In this document: positions 1-8,632 of the stretch, one piece after another
Position numbering within the stretch: position 1 is the first letter of the stretch
Layout of the letters: each line of letters starts with the position of its first letter
Assembly: GCA_046727435.1 (NCBI GenBank)
Contig: JBKPCR010000264.1
Span: 1 to 11,127, forward strand
DNA: 11,127 nt
Source of the DNA: CAVPRW01 sp046727435 [NCBI: bacterium]
GTDB taxonomy: Bacteria > Tectomicrobia > Entotheonellia > J063
Direction: 5' to 3'
Made by a program: the position numbers and the translations under genes
Notes under the pieces: model-generated
Told to the model about the DNA's origin: nothing
Database searches by the model: none
The model's input: the letters and a program-made list of their open reading frames with translations, nothing else

Positions 1-897
1 CCGCTCACCTACACCCCGGGGCAAAACTTGTCTGAGGCCTGGATCGCGATCCTGGCCGGTGCCCATGGCGTGGTGGAAATCAACACACGCCTGCGGTCGG
101 ACCCCGGCTTGCAGGCGGCCTGTGGCCGGCAGGCTTGGGCCAAGCCATCGGTGGTGCCGGAGACCCTCGAGGCCTGCACCGAGGCCAATGTCGAGCCAAT
201 GCCCCGCGCCATGGACGCAATCTATCGGCGTCATCGTCGGGGCGAGCGCCCCGACTCTGACCAGAGCTTGCAGGGGTTGGACGCGGAGATGAGCGGCATG
301 CCGTGCGGGACAACGGCGGCGTTTGCCACCAAAGGCTACGTTGCGCCTCAGCGTATGCGTCGGGGACGGCAGCTGGGACGGGTCGTGGCCACCCGGGATG
401 ACGACATCGTCATCGATCGCCTCTTCGGGGGCACGAGGCCACGGACCAGCGCGCTCCAGCCATTGGTGCAGGCCACGGCACAGACGCTGGACCTCGATGC
501 GGGCAAACGCCGCCGCACGGTATGGCGCCTTGATGCAGGGGGCGGCAGTGTGGCGGATGTCCACTGGCTGCTGGCTCACCACGATCACGTCCATGGCAAG
601 GACGATTCGGGCACCCGGGCCCAGAGCTTGGCGGAGCGTGTGACCGCAGGGGTGGAGGAGCCCCGCATCGCTGAGCCTCAAGTGGGCTGGGTGACGCTGG
701 CTCCCACCGTCTATCGCCGCCCTGTGCGCCGACGCGCGGTGCGCTGCCGCAAGAACACCGGGCACTGGGGCGTGGGGGTGTTGATCTCGACCCTGGAGCC
801 CCACGAGGTGATCGAGTGGAGTCGGCAACCGGTGGACCGGCTGAACGACCCGGGGATAGATAACGGCTACCGAAACATTATGGCAAAACCTCTTTAA
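1..897 (+). pseudogene. Truncated DDE-type transposase (IS remnant), 5' end outside window
   Basis: The reading frame is open from the first base of the window, so the N-terminus lies further left and the TTG at 28 is only an arbitrary start. The readable 298 residues resemble, from memory, a transposase family common in uncultured bacterial genomes, with stretches such as SDPGLQAACGRQAW, DAEMSGMPCG and RLDAGGGS. The Asp in the DAEMSG stretch (codon 280-282) and the one in RLDAGGG (codon 532-534) are plausible first and second catalytic carboxylates of an RNase-H-fold transposase. After about codon 850 (RQPVDRLNDP) the family-like sequence stops and a short unrelated tail runs to TAA. The C-terminal part that should carry the catalytic Glu is missing, so the product is almost certainly inactive. 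The exact IS family is not assigned. Confidence 0.7.
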
Positions 898-1184
898 GGC
901 GAGAGCCCGCATCAATCTTTCAGTTGGTTCACTCTGGCCATTATACCAACCGGATGAGACACCGCCATCGGAAGTGCAGTTTTCGTGCATGATCGGCTGG
1001 CGACCACCTCGCCGGGGCTTTCCTTTCCCCCGCACCCCGCGCAACCGGCCTAAGAATGCCTCTTATGGAAGGGAGCCATCTGCCATGATAGAATGCGACT
1101 AACAACAAAAACGGAATAAGTGATCTTTTGGCGGAGAAGGCCATGAGCGAGGGGTAGAGATTAAGATATGCGATTACGTCAGGG
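898..1184. other. Intergenic stretch between IS remnant and the split gene
   Basis: No convincing gene is present in these 287 bases. A 6-bp inverted repeat (GTTGGT at 923-928, ACCAAC at 945-950) lies just past the transposase remnant. A TAGAAT hexamer at 1089-1094 could be a -10 element, but no matching -35 lies at the right distance. Composition becomes more AT-rich from about 1080 onward and stays so through the downstream gene, so the boundary of the lower-GC segment lies here. Confidence 0.4.
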
Positions 1185-1478
1185 GTGATGGATGGGTCTA
1201 ACCCTATTGACATCCCAGAAAATGAATTTACTGAACTGAAGAGAACTCAAGAACATCTTATCTCGGTACTTGATATTGAGGTGACGTTTGACCTCCTCCT
1301 GGAGAACTACACTGAGTTTGAACGGGAACTATTGTCTCTAAGTTTGCGCTGGTCGCTTTTTGGTGAGGAGGGGGAACGGCTAGAGGTTTACCGCGAGATG
1401 AATCGGCGCCTGATGAATCTTCTGTCAAGTGCTCGTCTTTACGTCGAGCAAGTTCCCAAAGAGCTTGATGCTATCTGA
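1185..1478 (+). pseudogene. 5' half of a HEPN-like gene interrupted by a transposon
   Basis: This segment encodes 97 residues, starting at GTG 1185 or ATG 1188 just after an AGGGG stretch. The protein is predicted to be mostly helical, with patterns such as NYTEFERELL and NRRLMNLLSSARLYVEQV. I recognise these, from memory, as the N-terminal part of an uncharacterised bacterial family of roughly 250 residues. Host sequence ends at 1474. The last base of the ATC codon and the TGA stop (1476-1478) belong to the inserted transposon end, so the stop is supplied by the insertion. The rest of the protein resumes in frame at 6643, where the R-N-Y-x-Q-H motif lies. GC content is visibly lower than in the flanking genes. 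Function is unknown. The HEPN link rests on the motif in the distal half. Confidence 0.72.
1471..1474. repeat. Target-site duplication CTAT, left copy
   Basis: CTAT sits immediately outside the left terminal repeat at 1475. The same four bases sit immediately outside the right terminal repeat at 6639-6642. Four-base duplications are known for IS701-like and some related DDE elements. Removing 1475-6642 leaves one CTAT and restores a continuous reading frame (gat gct att tat gac), which supports this as a true target duplication. Confidence 0.78.
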
Positions 1479-1486
1479 CTTTTCCG
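1475..1486 (+). repeat. Left terminal inverted repeat of the transposon
   Basis: CTGACTTTTCCG starts directly after the CTAT duplication and lies 21 bases beyond the transposase stop codon, where an IS end is expected. It pairs with 6627-6638 at all positions except the fourth. Confidence 0.75.
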
Positions 1487-1507
1487 ATCTCAGAGTTTGG
1501 CTTGTGT

Positions 1508-2833
1508 TCATGCGGCTTTCTCGTCGACACCCTGTGAAAGCGCTTTGAGTTCAAGGGCTTCGGAGTCTACAAAGCGCCAGTAATGCTTCAGACTGAAAAT
1601 GATCTCCTCCATCGTTATCCGTCCTTTGCAGATGACCCATGAGCTATAGAACAAGACCAAGCAGCCCATGAGGCGTAACACCAGATGGCCGTAATAGGCA
1701 TCTTCGCTGTGCACCTGGCAGGTGCCGGTCGCTAGCAGGTGCTTCAAGGTCCGAAAGCAGTGCTCGATCCAACTGCGCCGCTTCCACGCCCCTATGAGCC
1801 GTGGCCCGCTGATGGCAGTGGAGAGACACATCACGTAGAACTGCTCCTCCCTGCGCTCACTGACTACGATGAGCGTCACCGCGCCATACGTTGGACTGGT
1901 AGCCCGCAACCGCGCATAGCGCGTTCCAGGGACCTGTGGGCGATCACGCCAGGGCCAATCGCGCTGCTGCTGCAAGTCACTCCCCTTGACCTGGCGCCCG
2001 TCTGGCAGCGCGAAGACATACGAGCTTTTCCTTTCCACGAGCAAGGTGCCTTGGTGGGTCATCGTCACATGGTGCATGAGCTTTGAATCGCCAAACCAAC
2101 TATCCGCAACCAAGATGGCTGGTGGCAGTGCCACGCCGCGCTTGCGCAAGGCTGCTAAGCGTCCATCCAGCATGCCCTGCACCCAGTGCAGTTTATCTCG
2201 GCAAGGCCCCCCTGGTCCTATGCGGTCGGGCCTCCGGATGGCAAAATCCACGGGTACCACCAGTTTGCCCTCGCCGATGACCACGACGAGCAGAACGCCA
2301 TCAATACCGGAGAGCACCTGGTGTTCCTGGCCGCTCCACCAGGTGCCCACGAGGCCCAACTGCTCGCCATACTTTTTGAACACCGAGTCATCGCCTACCC
2401 AGGTCCACTGCCAGCGGCTGCGCGTGGCTGCACTCGCGTTGGCGGCGTGACGCCACAGCGGGATGAGCACCTCCAGGCCCAGGCGTCGAAGTCGTTTGAG
2501 CCAAGAGCGCTTGGGCAGCGCCCCGAGCAGACGCGAGGGCAGATTTTTATCCCAGCCCCGCACACGACAGAGTTCTGAGTTGGTGCGACAGCCAAAGAGT
2601 GATGGGAACATCACACCAAAGAGTTTGCCCAGCAACCGCTGTTGGCGTCGCAGGCGGCCTTCGATCTCCTTGACGAGGTTGTCAGGCAGACCCAAGTCGT
2701 GCAAGGCCTGTTCGAGGGCCTCGATGGCCCGCTGCGCCTGGCGACGGTCACGCTCAAGGCGCTCCTGCGCGTTGCGGCGGCGGCGTTGTCTGGTTTTCGC
2801 GTGTTTTTTGCCGTATCGTGTGATGGGAGACAT
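1508..2833 (-). CDS. IS4/IS701-like DDE transposase
   Basis: This 441-residue protein is the likely transposase of the 1475-6638 element. It would cut and join the element ends in the cytoplasm by two-metal DDE chemistry. The start at 2833 is chosen because the bases upstream read GAGGAGG-GTCCC-ATG, a strong ribosome binding site. A start 21 codons upstream (2896) lacks this support. The N-terminus is very basic with a probable coiled coil (residues 5-65), suited to DNA binding. Candidate catalytic residues are Asp148 or Asp149 (WVGDDS), Asp244 (LVADSWFG) and Glu357 ([13 protein letters not shown]). The last follows the R-3-E-6-K spacing of the IS4 superfamily (Arg353, Glu357, Lys364), with Trp350 where Tyr is usual. 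No frameshift or internal stop is seen. Assignment to IS701 rather than IS4 proper is uncertain. Confidence 0.88.
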   Translation of the reverse strand: MSPITRYGKKHAKTRQRRRRNAQERLERDRRQAQRAIEALEQALHDLGLPDNLVKEIEGRLRRQQRLLGKLFGVMFPSLFGCRTNSELCRVRGWDKNLPSRLLGALPKRSWLKRLRRLGLEVLIPLWRHAANASAATRSRWQWTWVGDDSVFKKYGEQLGLVGTWWSGQEHQVLSGIDGVLLVVVIGEGKLVVPVDFAIRRPDRIGPGGPCRDKLHWVQGMLDGRLAALRKRGVALPPAILVADSWFGDSKLMHHVTMTHQGTLLVERKSSYVFALPDGRQVKGSDLQQQRDWPWRDRPQVPGTRYARLRATSPTYGAVTLIVVSERREEQFYVMCLSTAISGPRLIGAWKRRSWIEHCFRTLKHLLATGTCQVHSEDAYYGHLVLRLMGCLVLFYSSWVICKGRITMEEIIFSLKHYWRFVDSEALELKALSQGVDEKAA

Positions 2834-3058
2834 GGGACCCTCCTCGCTCCCGGGTGGGCCTGTAGGGGTGGTAGTCTGTCCAAGCGCACGCGGCACATGC
2901 CCCCACGCTTCTGTGAGAACGGCGTCACTGCTGCGTCACGTGCTCCCAATACTTCCTGCTATCTTTCGTTCACCAAGTGCGGTATAAATGCGCCCGAACG
3001 GCCTGTCCAATTCCCACACCGTTTTCTGCACGCCGTATTGGCCTCGGGAGGGTGGGCA
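2834..3058. promoter_or_regulatory. Divergent control region between transposase and cargo regulator
   Basis: The two genes of the transposon are transcribed outward from these 225 bases, so promoters for both should lie here. The stretch contains a ribosome binding site for the transposase (GGAGG just upstream of 2833) and one for the cyclase gene (GGGAGG about 7 bases before ATG 3059). It also has a 7-bp direct repeat GCGTCAC (2922-2928 and 2933-2939), followed by CACGTG, and a TATAAA at 2983-2988 without a clear -35. CTGTGAGAACGG at 2911-2922 faintly resembles the inner part of the left transposon end in inverted orientation. No single promoter can be called with confidence. Confidence 0.4.
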
Positions 3059-6000
3059 ATGAGTTTTGAGGAGATCCTCGACCAGGCGATCGCGATGCTC
3101 CAGCGCCGGGGGCGCCTGACCTATGGCGCTCTCAAGCGCCAGTTCCAGCTCGACGACGCGTATCTGGAAGATTTGAAAGCCGAACTCATCGAGGGCCAAC
3201 GCCTGGCGGTGGATGAGGACGGCCGCGTCCTCGTTTGGACCGGTGGGACAGACGTCTCACCGACGAGGACCTCACGCCCTCCCCAGCCTGAGCCAGCCCC
3301 GCCAGCCCCACCGCTTGCCACCCCAGCAGACCACCCGCCTCAGGCTACCACACCGTTTCCCATTGACGCCGAACGGCGTCAGCTCACCGTGCTGTTTTGT
3401 GACCTGGTGGACTCCACGCGCCTCGCCAGCCAGATCGATCCGGAAGACTACCGGGAGGTGGTCCGGGCCTATCAAGCCGCCTGTACGGGAGTCATTCAGC
3501 GGTATGACGGCCATATCGCTCAGTAGCTGGGGGACGGCCTCCTGATGTACTTTGGCTATCCCCAGGCGCATGAGGATGATGCTCACCGAGCTGTCCGTAC
3601 CGGGTGGGAAATCATTGACGCGATCAGAGCCCTGAGTGCCCGTCTAGAGCAAGATAAAGGCATCACCCTGGCGGTTCGGCTGGGAATTCACACTGGGCTC
3701 GTCGTCATTGGCGCGATGGGCAGTGAAGGTCGGCAGGAGCAGTTGGCGCTTGGTGAGGTGCCAAATGTTGCCTCACGCATCCAAGGGCTGGCGGAGCCCA
3801 ATACCATAGCTCTGAGTGCTGCCACCTACCGCTTAGTCCAAGGCTACTTCGCGTGCCAGGAGTTAGGTGAACAGACGCTGCGAGGGATTGACCAGCCCAT
3901 AGCAGTGTATCGCGTCCTGAGTGCAAGCGGTGCCCAGAGCCGTCTGGAGATCGCTGCCACCCGAGGCTTGACCCCACTTGTTGGTCGAGAGTCGGAAGTC
4001 ACCCTCCTCCTGGAACGCTGGCAGCAAGCCAAGGGAGGACAAGGGCAGGTCGTGCTTTTGACTGGTGAAGGGGGTATTGGCAAATCCCGGCTGGTGCAGG
4101 TGCTGAAACACCACGTGGCGAATGAGCCGCATACGCGGTGGGAGTGTCGAAGTTCCCCGTATTATCAGAATACCGCCCTCTACCCGCTTATCGATTTCTT
4201 CCAGCGAGCGTTGCAATGGCAGCAGGACGAGGCACTTGACGAGCGATTGGCAAAACTAGAGCACGTATTAAGCCAGTATCGGCTGCCCGTGACAGAGACG
4301 GTGCCGCTCTTTGCACCCTTCTTGTCGCTGACACTCCCTGAAGATTGGTATCCACCGCTCACGCTCTCCTCCCAGCGGCAACAGCAGAAGACCTTGGAAA
4401 CCATTATCGCGATCCTCCTGGGACTCGCAGAGCGACAGCCTATCTTGTTGATTCTTGAAGACTTGCATTGGACGGACCCCACCACCCTGGAGTTTCTGGG
4501 GTTGCTGATGGACCAAACGCCCACGGCTCCCCTCTATGCTCTCTTGACATGCCGTCCAGAATTTCAGCCGTCCTGGCACCATCGGTCCTATCTGACTGAA
4601 GTCACTGTCAACCGCTTGTCTCGGGAGCAGATTACCCGGATGGCGGTGCAGATCGCCGCGGGAAAGTCGTTGCCAGACGAGGTCCTGCAACAGATCATCG
4701 ATAAGACCGATGGGGTGCCGCTGTTTGTGGAGGAACTGACGAAAGCCGTGCTCGAATTGGGGCACCTCAAGGAAGTTGATGGGCACTACAAGTTGACGAG
4801 ACCGTGGGCATCATTGGCGATCCCTGCCACGCTGCACGACTCCCTGATGGCGCGGCTCGACCGGTTAGTGACCGCCAAAGGCATCGCCCAATATGCAGCG
4901 GTCATTGGTCGCCAATTTGCGTATGATGTGCTCTCGACGGTCTCACAACTGGACGAAGCCACCTTGCAGCGTGAGTTGGGTGGGCTCGTCGAAGCGGAGA
5001 TTGTGTACCAACGTGGTGTACCACCACAGGCGACGTATACCTTTAAGCATGCGCTCATTCAGGATGCTGCCTACGAGTCATTGTTAAAAAGCACGAGGCA
5101 ACACTATCATCAGCGCATTGCCCAGGTGCTGGAAACCCAATTCCCTGAGACCATGGAGACCCAGCCCGAACTGCTGGCGCATCATTATACCGAGGCAGGG
5201 CTCACAGAGAGGGCAATCCACTATTGGCACAAGCTGGTCAACGAGCCAGCCAGCGGTCAGCCCATGTCGAAGCGCTTACCCATCTCCGTCAAGGGCTGGC
5301 GTTGCTCGAAACGCTCCCCGAGACCCCTGAGTGCACGCAGCAAAAAGTGGAGATGCATATTGCGCTCGGGGCATCGCTGATTGCCACGCACGGCTACGCA
5401 GCTCTTGAAGTGGGAGAGACGTACACCTCCGCTCGACACCTCTGTCAACGCCTGGAAAACCCCTCTCAGCTTTTCCCAGCGCTGCGGGGTCTCTGGAGTT
5501 ATTATTTCACACGTGCCGAGCTGCAGACGGCGCATGCACTGGGCGAGCAGCTCCTGGCGCTTGCGCAGCAAACCCAAGACGCTACACTGCTCCTGGTGGC
5601 GCATGCGGTCTTGGGGACGACGTTGTTCAATCTGGACGCAGCAGCCGATGCGCACACACACTTAGCGCAGGGTATGGCGCTCTACGACCCCCGGCAGCAC
5701 CGTGCCCTGCGTTCCTCTATGGGGAAGATACTGGCGTGGTGTGCCATAGCTTTGCCCCCTTGACGCTGTGGTATCTGGGCTATCCGGACCAGGGGTTGGT
5801 GCAGAGCCAGCAAACGGTGACGCTGGCGCAGCAGAGTGCGCACCTCTTCAGCCTCAGTATTGCCTTGAGCATGGCTGCCATGTTCCATCAGTTCCGCCGT
5901 GAGCGGCGTGCCACCCAAGAACGTGCCGAAGCCGCGATCAGCCTGACTCAGGAACAGGGATTTCCGTTCTGGATGGCGTTCAGTTCGATCCTATGCGGCT

Positions 6001-6497
6001 GGGCGCTGGCACAGCGGGGACAGGTGCAGGAAGGGATCGAGCAAATATACCAGAGCTTGGTAGCCCATCGTGCCACAGGCGCAGAAATAGTACGACCGTA
6101 TTACCTTGCGCTCCTCGCCGAGGCACACAGTGTCATCGGGCAGCCAGAAGCAGGACTCACGGTGCCGACAGAAGCATTGGCGCTCGTGGAGAAGAATGGA
6201 GAATGTTATTACGAAGCGGAACTCCATCGCCTTAGGGGGGAATTCTTCCTCAAACAGAGAACTCCTAACGAACTCCAGGCTGAGTCTTGTTTCCGTCAAG
6301 CCCTTGAAGTCGCCTGTTCTCAACAAGCCAAATCCCTCGAACTCCGTGCCGCCACCAGCCTCGCTCGCCTGTGGCAACGCCAAGGGAAACGCCAGGAAGC
6401 CTATGAGCTGCTTGCCCCGATCTATGGCTGGTTCACCGAAGGGTTTGACACCGCTGACCTCCAGGACGCCAAGGCGCTTCTAGAGGCGTTAACGTAA
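3059..6497 (+). pseudogene. Winged-helix / class III cyclase / AAA ATPase / TPR regulator, disrupted
   Basis: With its lesions repaired, this would encode about 1,146 residues. The start at ATG 3059 follows GGGAGG. Residues 1-62 look like a small winged helix, followed by a Pro-rich linker. Residues 105-285 are a class III nucleotide cyclase: FCDLVDST with metal Asp115, LGDG with the second Asp, GIHTG 209-213, and N236..S239-R240. An AAA/NACHT-like ATPase follows, with Walker A GEGGIGKS (336-343) and Walker B ILLILED (462-468). The rest is a TPR-rich C-terminal region. A TAG at 3524-3526 replaces codon 156, where relatives have Tyr (QYLGDG). One base is missing near 5230-5236 (the frame after IHYWH continues as AGQRA), and another near 5708-5712 (QHRAL then FLYGED). 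All downstream frames are well preserved, so decay is recent or the lesions are sequencing errors. The gene is cargo of the transposon. Confidence 0.85.
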
Positions 6498-6626
6498 CGC
6501 AATGCCAACGGACACTCCCTTCCTCCCTCTAATGCTAGGGGCATATGTTCATAACCTCTTGTGTATAAAGAGATTTCATGGAGTACTAGCCGGAAATGTC
6601 TATGCATGCTTGCTGAAATCACTCAC
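6498..6626. other. Non-coding tail of the transposon
   Basis: This lies between the cargo gene's TAA and the right terminal repeat. It is noticeably AT-richer than the cargo gene. A 5-bp inverted repeat, CTCTT (6556-6560) with AAGAG (6568-6572), could form a weak hairpin, but no T-tract follows, so a terminator is not called. No gene is seen here. Confidence 0.35.
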
Positions 6627-6638
6627 CGGAAAAGCCAG
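6627..6638 (-). repeat. Right terminal inverted repeat of the transposon
   Basis: CGGAAAAGCCAG reads CTGGCTTTTCCG on the minus strand, matching the left end at 11 of 12 bases. It is followed directly by CTAT. Similarity to the left end fades beyond 12 bases, so the shared repeat is short or the inner part has diverged. Confidence 0.73.
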
Positions 6639-6642
6639 CTAT
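6639..6642. repeat. Target-site duplication CTAT, right copy
   Basis: It is identical to 1471-1474 and abuts the right terminal repeat. Together with the in-frame fusion of the flanking gene halves it marks the exact insertion point. Confidence 0.78.
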
Positions 6643-7151
6643 TTATGACAAACGCTCTAAAATTTGTGGAAAGTTTATACGCTCCCGCGACCGCCAGCGT
6701 GCATTTCTTGCCTATCGTTCAATGGAAGCCCTACGAAACTATGCTCAACACCGTGGCTTTCCAGTCCGTGCGGGAACCTTTGAACTCAGATGGGAGGACA
6801 CGAATCCTAACTCACCATTTCAGGTCAGGCTATAGCTGTTTGCCGACCCTAATCGCCTTAAGGACGATAAAACTAATGAGGAACTCACGAAAGAAGACAA
6901 AAAAGTATTTGGAGAACTCGCTAAAATAGCTGACCGCAACGGGTTGATTAACTTAACCCCATTCGTTCGCGAGTACATAGAGAAGCTCTGCGAAGTTCAT
7001 GAATCCTTACGCGATCTAATCGCTACTGATGTTGGAAACTGGGATCAGACTATTCTTTTGGCCGTCAATCGTACACGTGCCAGGTTTGGCGAAGACTCTG
7101 AAGGCTTCACTCTCGCATCCCACCTTCCCCTGCCTGCCTCGCTGCGTGCCC

Positions 7152-7180
7152 TTGACAACCATCAAGGCAAAGTTTACAGT
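7152..7180 (+). promoter_or_regulatory. Candidate sigma70-type promoter for the histidine kinase
   Basis: TTGACA (7152-7157), a perfect -35 consensus, is followed after exactly 17 bases by TACAGT (7175-7180), a 4-of-6 match to the -10 consensus. The kinase ATG lies 98 bases downstream. This is the best promoter-like sequence I see in the window. It sits just past the recognisable end of the HEPN-like remnant. Confidence 0.5.
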
Positions 7181-7277
7181 GCTCTTCGATTCGAATGGTG
7201 CTACACTCTGCCTGGCCTCAACCGCGCCGTCTGCTCACAACCATTGGCATACAAACGACCCAGAAGGAGTCCCCCCC

Positions 7278-8540
7278 ATGAGCCGCCGTCAGCCACCCCC
7301 CCTTCCCCCACCGTATAATTACACCCCTGGAATTCATCTCCTCCACCAACAGCTCGATGCCCTCACGCGCCGCTGGCAGGGGGTGGCGCCAATGCCGCCC
7401 TCCGTGGCCGAAGTGGTGGAAGAGCTGGCCGCCACCGTCGAAGAGTTGCACGCGATGAACGAGGATTTGACCCAAAGCCGGCAGGCGGCACTCATGACCC
7501 AGCAGCGCTACCAAGAGCTGTTCGAGTGGGTCCCCGAAGCCTACCTGGTCACCGATCTGCAGGGACTCATCCTGGAGGCCAATCCAACGGCGGCCCACCT
7601 GTTTCACCTCGACCGCACCCAGTTGCTCGGCCTCCCGCTGGCGGTGTGTATTGCCTGGGAAGAGCGGCGGCCCTTTCGGACCCAACTCGCCTGGCTGCAG
7701 CATGGGACGGAGGTACGCGAGTGGATCATTTGCGTGCAGCCGCCACACCACCCAGCCGTGCAGGTCGCCTGTCATGTGGCTCCGGCGCGGGATATCGAGG
7801 GGCGACTGATTGGCCTGCGGTGGCTATTGCGCGACCTTAAGGCGCGGCAGCCGGCGCAGGAGAGCCAGGAGCAGGGAGTGCATACGCTGACGGCGGAGCT
7901 GGAACACGCGAATGGCACCCCACAGGCCATGCGGGACCGGGCCGAGCTGCGCATGCGAGAGCTGCACCACCGCATGAAGAATAACCTACAGGTCGTTGCC
8001 ATCATGCTGGACTGCCAAGAGGAATCCCTGCAGGACTTGGGCGCCCGCGCGATATTCCAGGCATGCCAGGGGCGCATTCAGGCGATGGCCCTAGTCCATG
8101 AGTTGCTATACCGTGCCGGCGACCCGGAGCACATTGAGCTGGGCCACTACCTCCAACGGCTGGCCCTCCAGGTGTTCGAGGCGTACGGCGTCGACCGTGA
8201 GCGCATTCACCTGACGCTGCAGGCCGACGCCGTGTCCGTGGAGGCGCACACGGCCGTGCCCTGCGGGCTACTCGTGCATGAGGTCCTCTCGAACTGCCTG
8301 CGGCACGCCTTTCCCGCGCCGCACGTGGGGGACATCGCGATCACCTTGCGGGCGGAGCCGGCGGGGCAGGCGACCCTGACTATCCGCGACACGGGCATTG
8401 GGGTGCCTCCGGACCTGGATGGCAATCACGGGGAATCGTTCGGGCTCCACCTGGTCCGCGCGCTGACCGATCAGCTGCAGGGAACTTTTGTTGTCGCGCG
8501 TGAGAGCGGGACCTGTGTGACTGTCCGCTTTCCCGTCTGA
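7278..8540 (+). CDS. PAS-domain sensor histidine kinase, HisKA_2 (HWE-like) type
   Basis: This is an intact 420-residue signalling kinase. ATG 7278 is chosen because AGAAGGAGT lies just upstream at a spacing of about 7 bases. The reading frame is open further upstream only by chance. After a Pro-rich start, residues 41-75 form a probable coiled coil, and residues 76-188 look like a PAS sensor domain (RYQELFEWVPEAYLVTD onward). A second linker helix leads to the dimerisation/phosphoacceptor box RELHHRMKNNLQVV (His230/His231), typical of HisKA_2 proteins. The ATPase part has an N-box around Asn339 (VLSNCLRHAF), a G1 motif DTGIG (371-375) and a GLHLV G2-like motif (389-393). No transmembrane segment is seen, so it should be cytoplasmic. 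No response regulator is encoded nearby and its target is unknown. It probably has its own promoter. Confidence 0.9.
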   Translation: MSRRQPPPLPPPYNYTPGIHLLHQQLDALTRRWQGVAPMPPSVAEVVEELAATVEELHAMNEDLTQSRQAALMTQQRYQELFEWVPEAYLVTDLQGLILEANPTAAHLFHLDRTQLLGLPLAVCIAWEERRPFRTQLAWLQHGTEVREWIICVQPPHHPAVQVACHVAPARDIEGRLIGLRWLLRDLKARQPAQESQEQGVHTLTAELEHANGTPQAMRDRAELRMRELHHRMKNNLQVVAIMLDCQEESLQDLGARAIFQACQGRIQAMALVHELLYRAGDPEHIELGHYLQRLALQVFEAYGVDRERIHLTLQADAVSVEAHTAVPCGLLVHEVLSNCLRHAFPAPHVGDIAITLRAEPAGQATLTIRDTGIGVPPDLDGNHGESFGLHLVRALTDQLQGTFVVARESGTCVTVRFPV

Positions 8541-8632
8541 TAGGCAGGACTCCCTCCCCCTGCCCCGGCCATTAGGCAGCACTCAAGGCAGGTCATCCAG
8601 ATCACCGAGCCGATCCGCCATGAGGCAGCGCG

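Larger units (their letters stand above)
1475..6638. mobile_element. 5.16-kb DDE transposon with cyclase/AAA/TPR cargo gene
   Basis: The element is bounded by imperfect terminal inverted repeats, CTGACTTTTCCG at 1475-1486 and CGGAAAAGCCAG at 6627-6638 (11 of 12 positions complementary), and by CTAT duplications outside both ends. It interrupts a HEPN-like gene whose two halves join exactly in frame when the element and one CTAT are removed. It carries a leftward IS4/IS701-like transposase (1508-2833) and a divergent rightward 3.4-kb regulator gene (3059-6497), with 225 bp between them. The transposase looks intact while the cargo gene has three lesions. An alternative is an original short IS (1475 to about 2930) that mobilised adjacent DNA using a distant surrogate end. 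The frame restoration argues strongly for a single insertion event with these outer ends. Confidence 0.78.
6639..7318 (+). pseudogene. 3' half of the interrupted HEPN-like gene, also decayed
   Basis: Read in the frame that continues the 1185 gene, this begins AIYDKRSK and contains MEALRNYAQHRGFPV. The R-N-Y-x-Q-H stretch fits the R-x4-6-H motif of HEPN-fold proteins, many of which are RNases in toxin-antitoxin or defence systems. A TAG at 6833-6835 interrupts the frame 63 codons after the junction. Beyond it the frame resumes with LTPFVREYIEKLCEVHESLRD and WDQTILLAVNRTRARFGEDSEG, again family-like from memory. Recognisable similarity ends near 7110. From there to TAA at 7318 the frame encodes an unrelated, Pro-rich tail that overlaps the kinase start, so the native C-terminus is also lost. 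The segment is AT-richer than its neighbours, like the 5' half. The role of the intact protein is unknown. Confidence 0.68.

Noticed and set aside
28-30. TTG as a start for the first transposase fragment
   Set aside because: The frame is open to base 1 and the upstream residues (YTPGQ) fit the same family, so the gene begins outside the window.
1739-2578. Several plus-strand open frames inside the transposase gene
   Set aside because: These are antisense shadows of a well-supported DDE transposase. They lack ribosome binding sites and recognisable motifs.
2834-2896. 21-residue N-terminal extension of the transposase from 2896
   Set aside because: The strong GAGGAGG ribosome binding site directly precedes the ATG at 2833, and the extension is low-complexity and unsupported.
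2642-3058. Long upstream extension of the cyclase reading frame
   Set aside because: It runs antisense through the transposase gene and across its promoter region. ATG 3059 has its own ribosome binding site and the family-typical N-terminus.
6561-6929. 122-residue frame across the right transposon end
   Set aside because: It crosses the terminal repeat and is out of frame with the HEPN-like sequence, which explains the region much better.
7029-7277. Upstream start for the histidine kinase
   Set aside because: The extension overlaps the HEPN-like remnant in another frame. The strong SD sits just before 7278.
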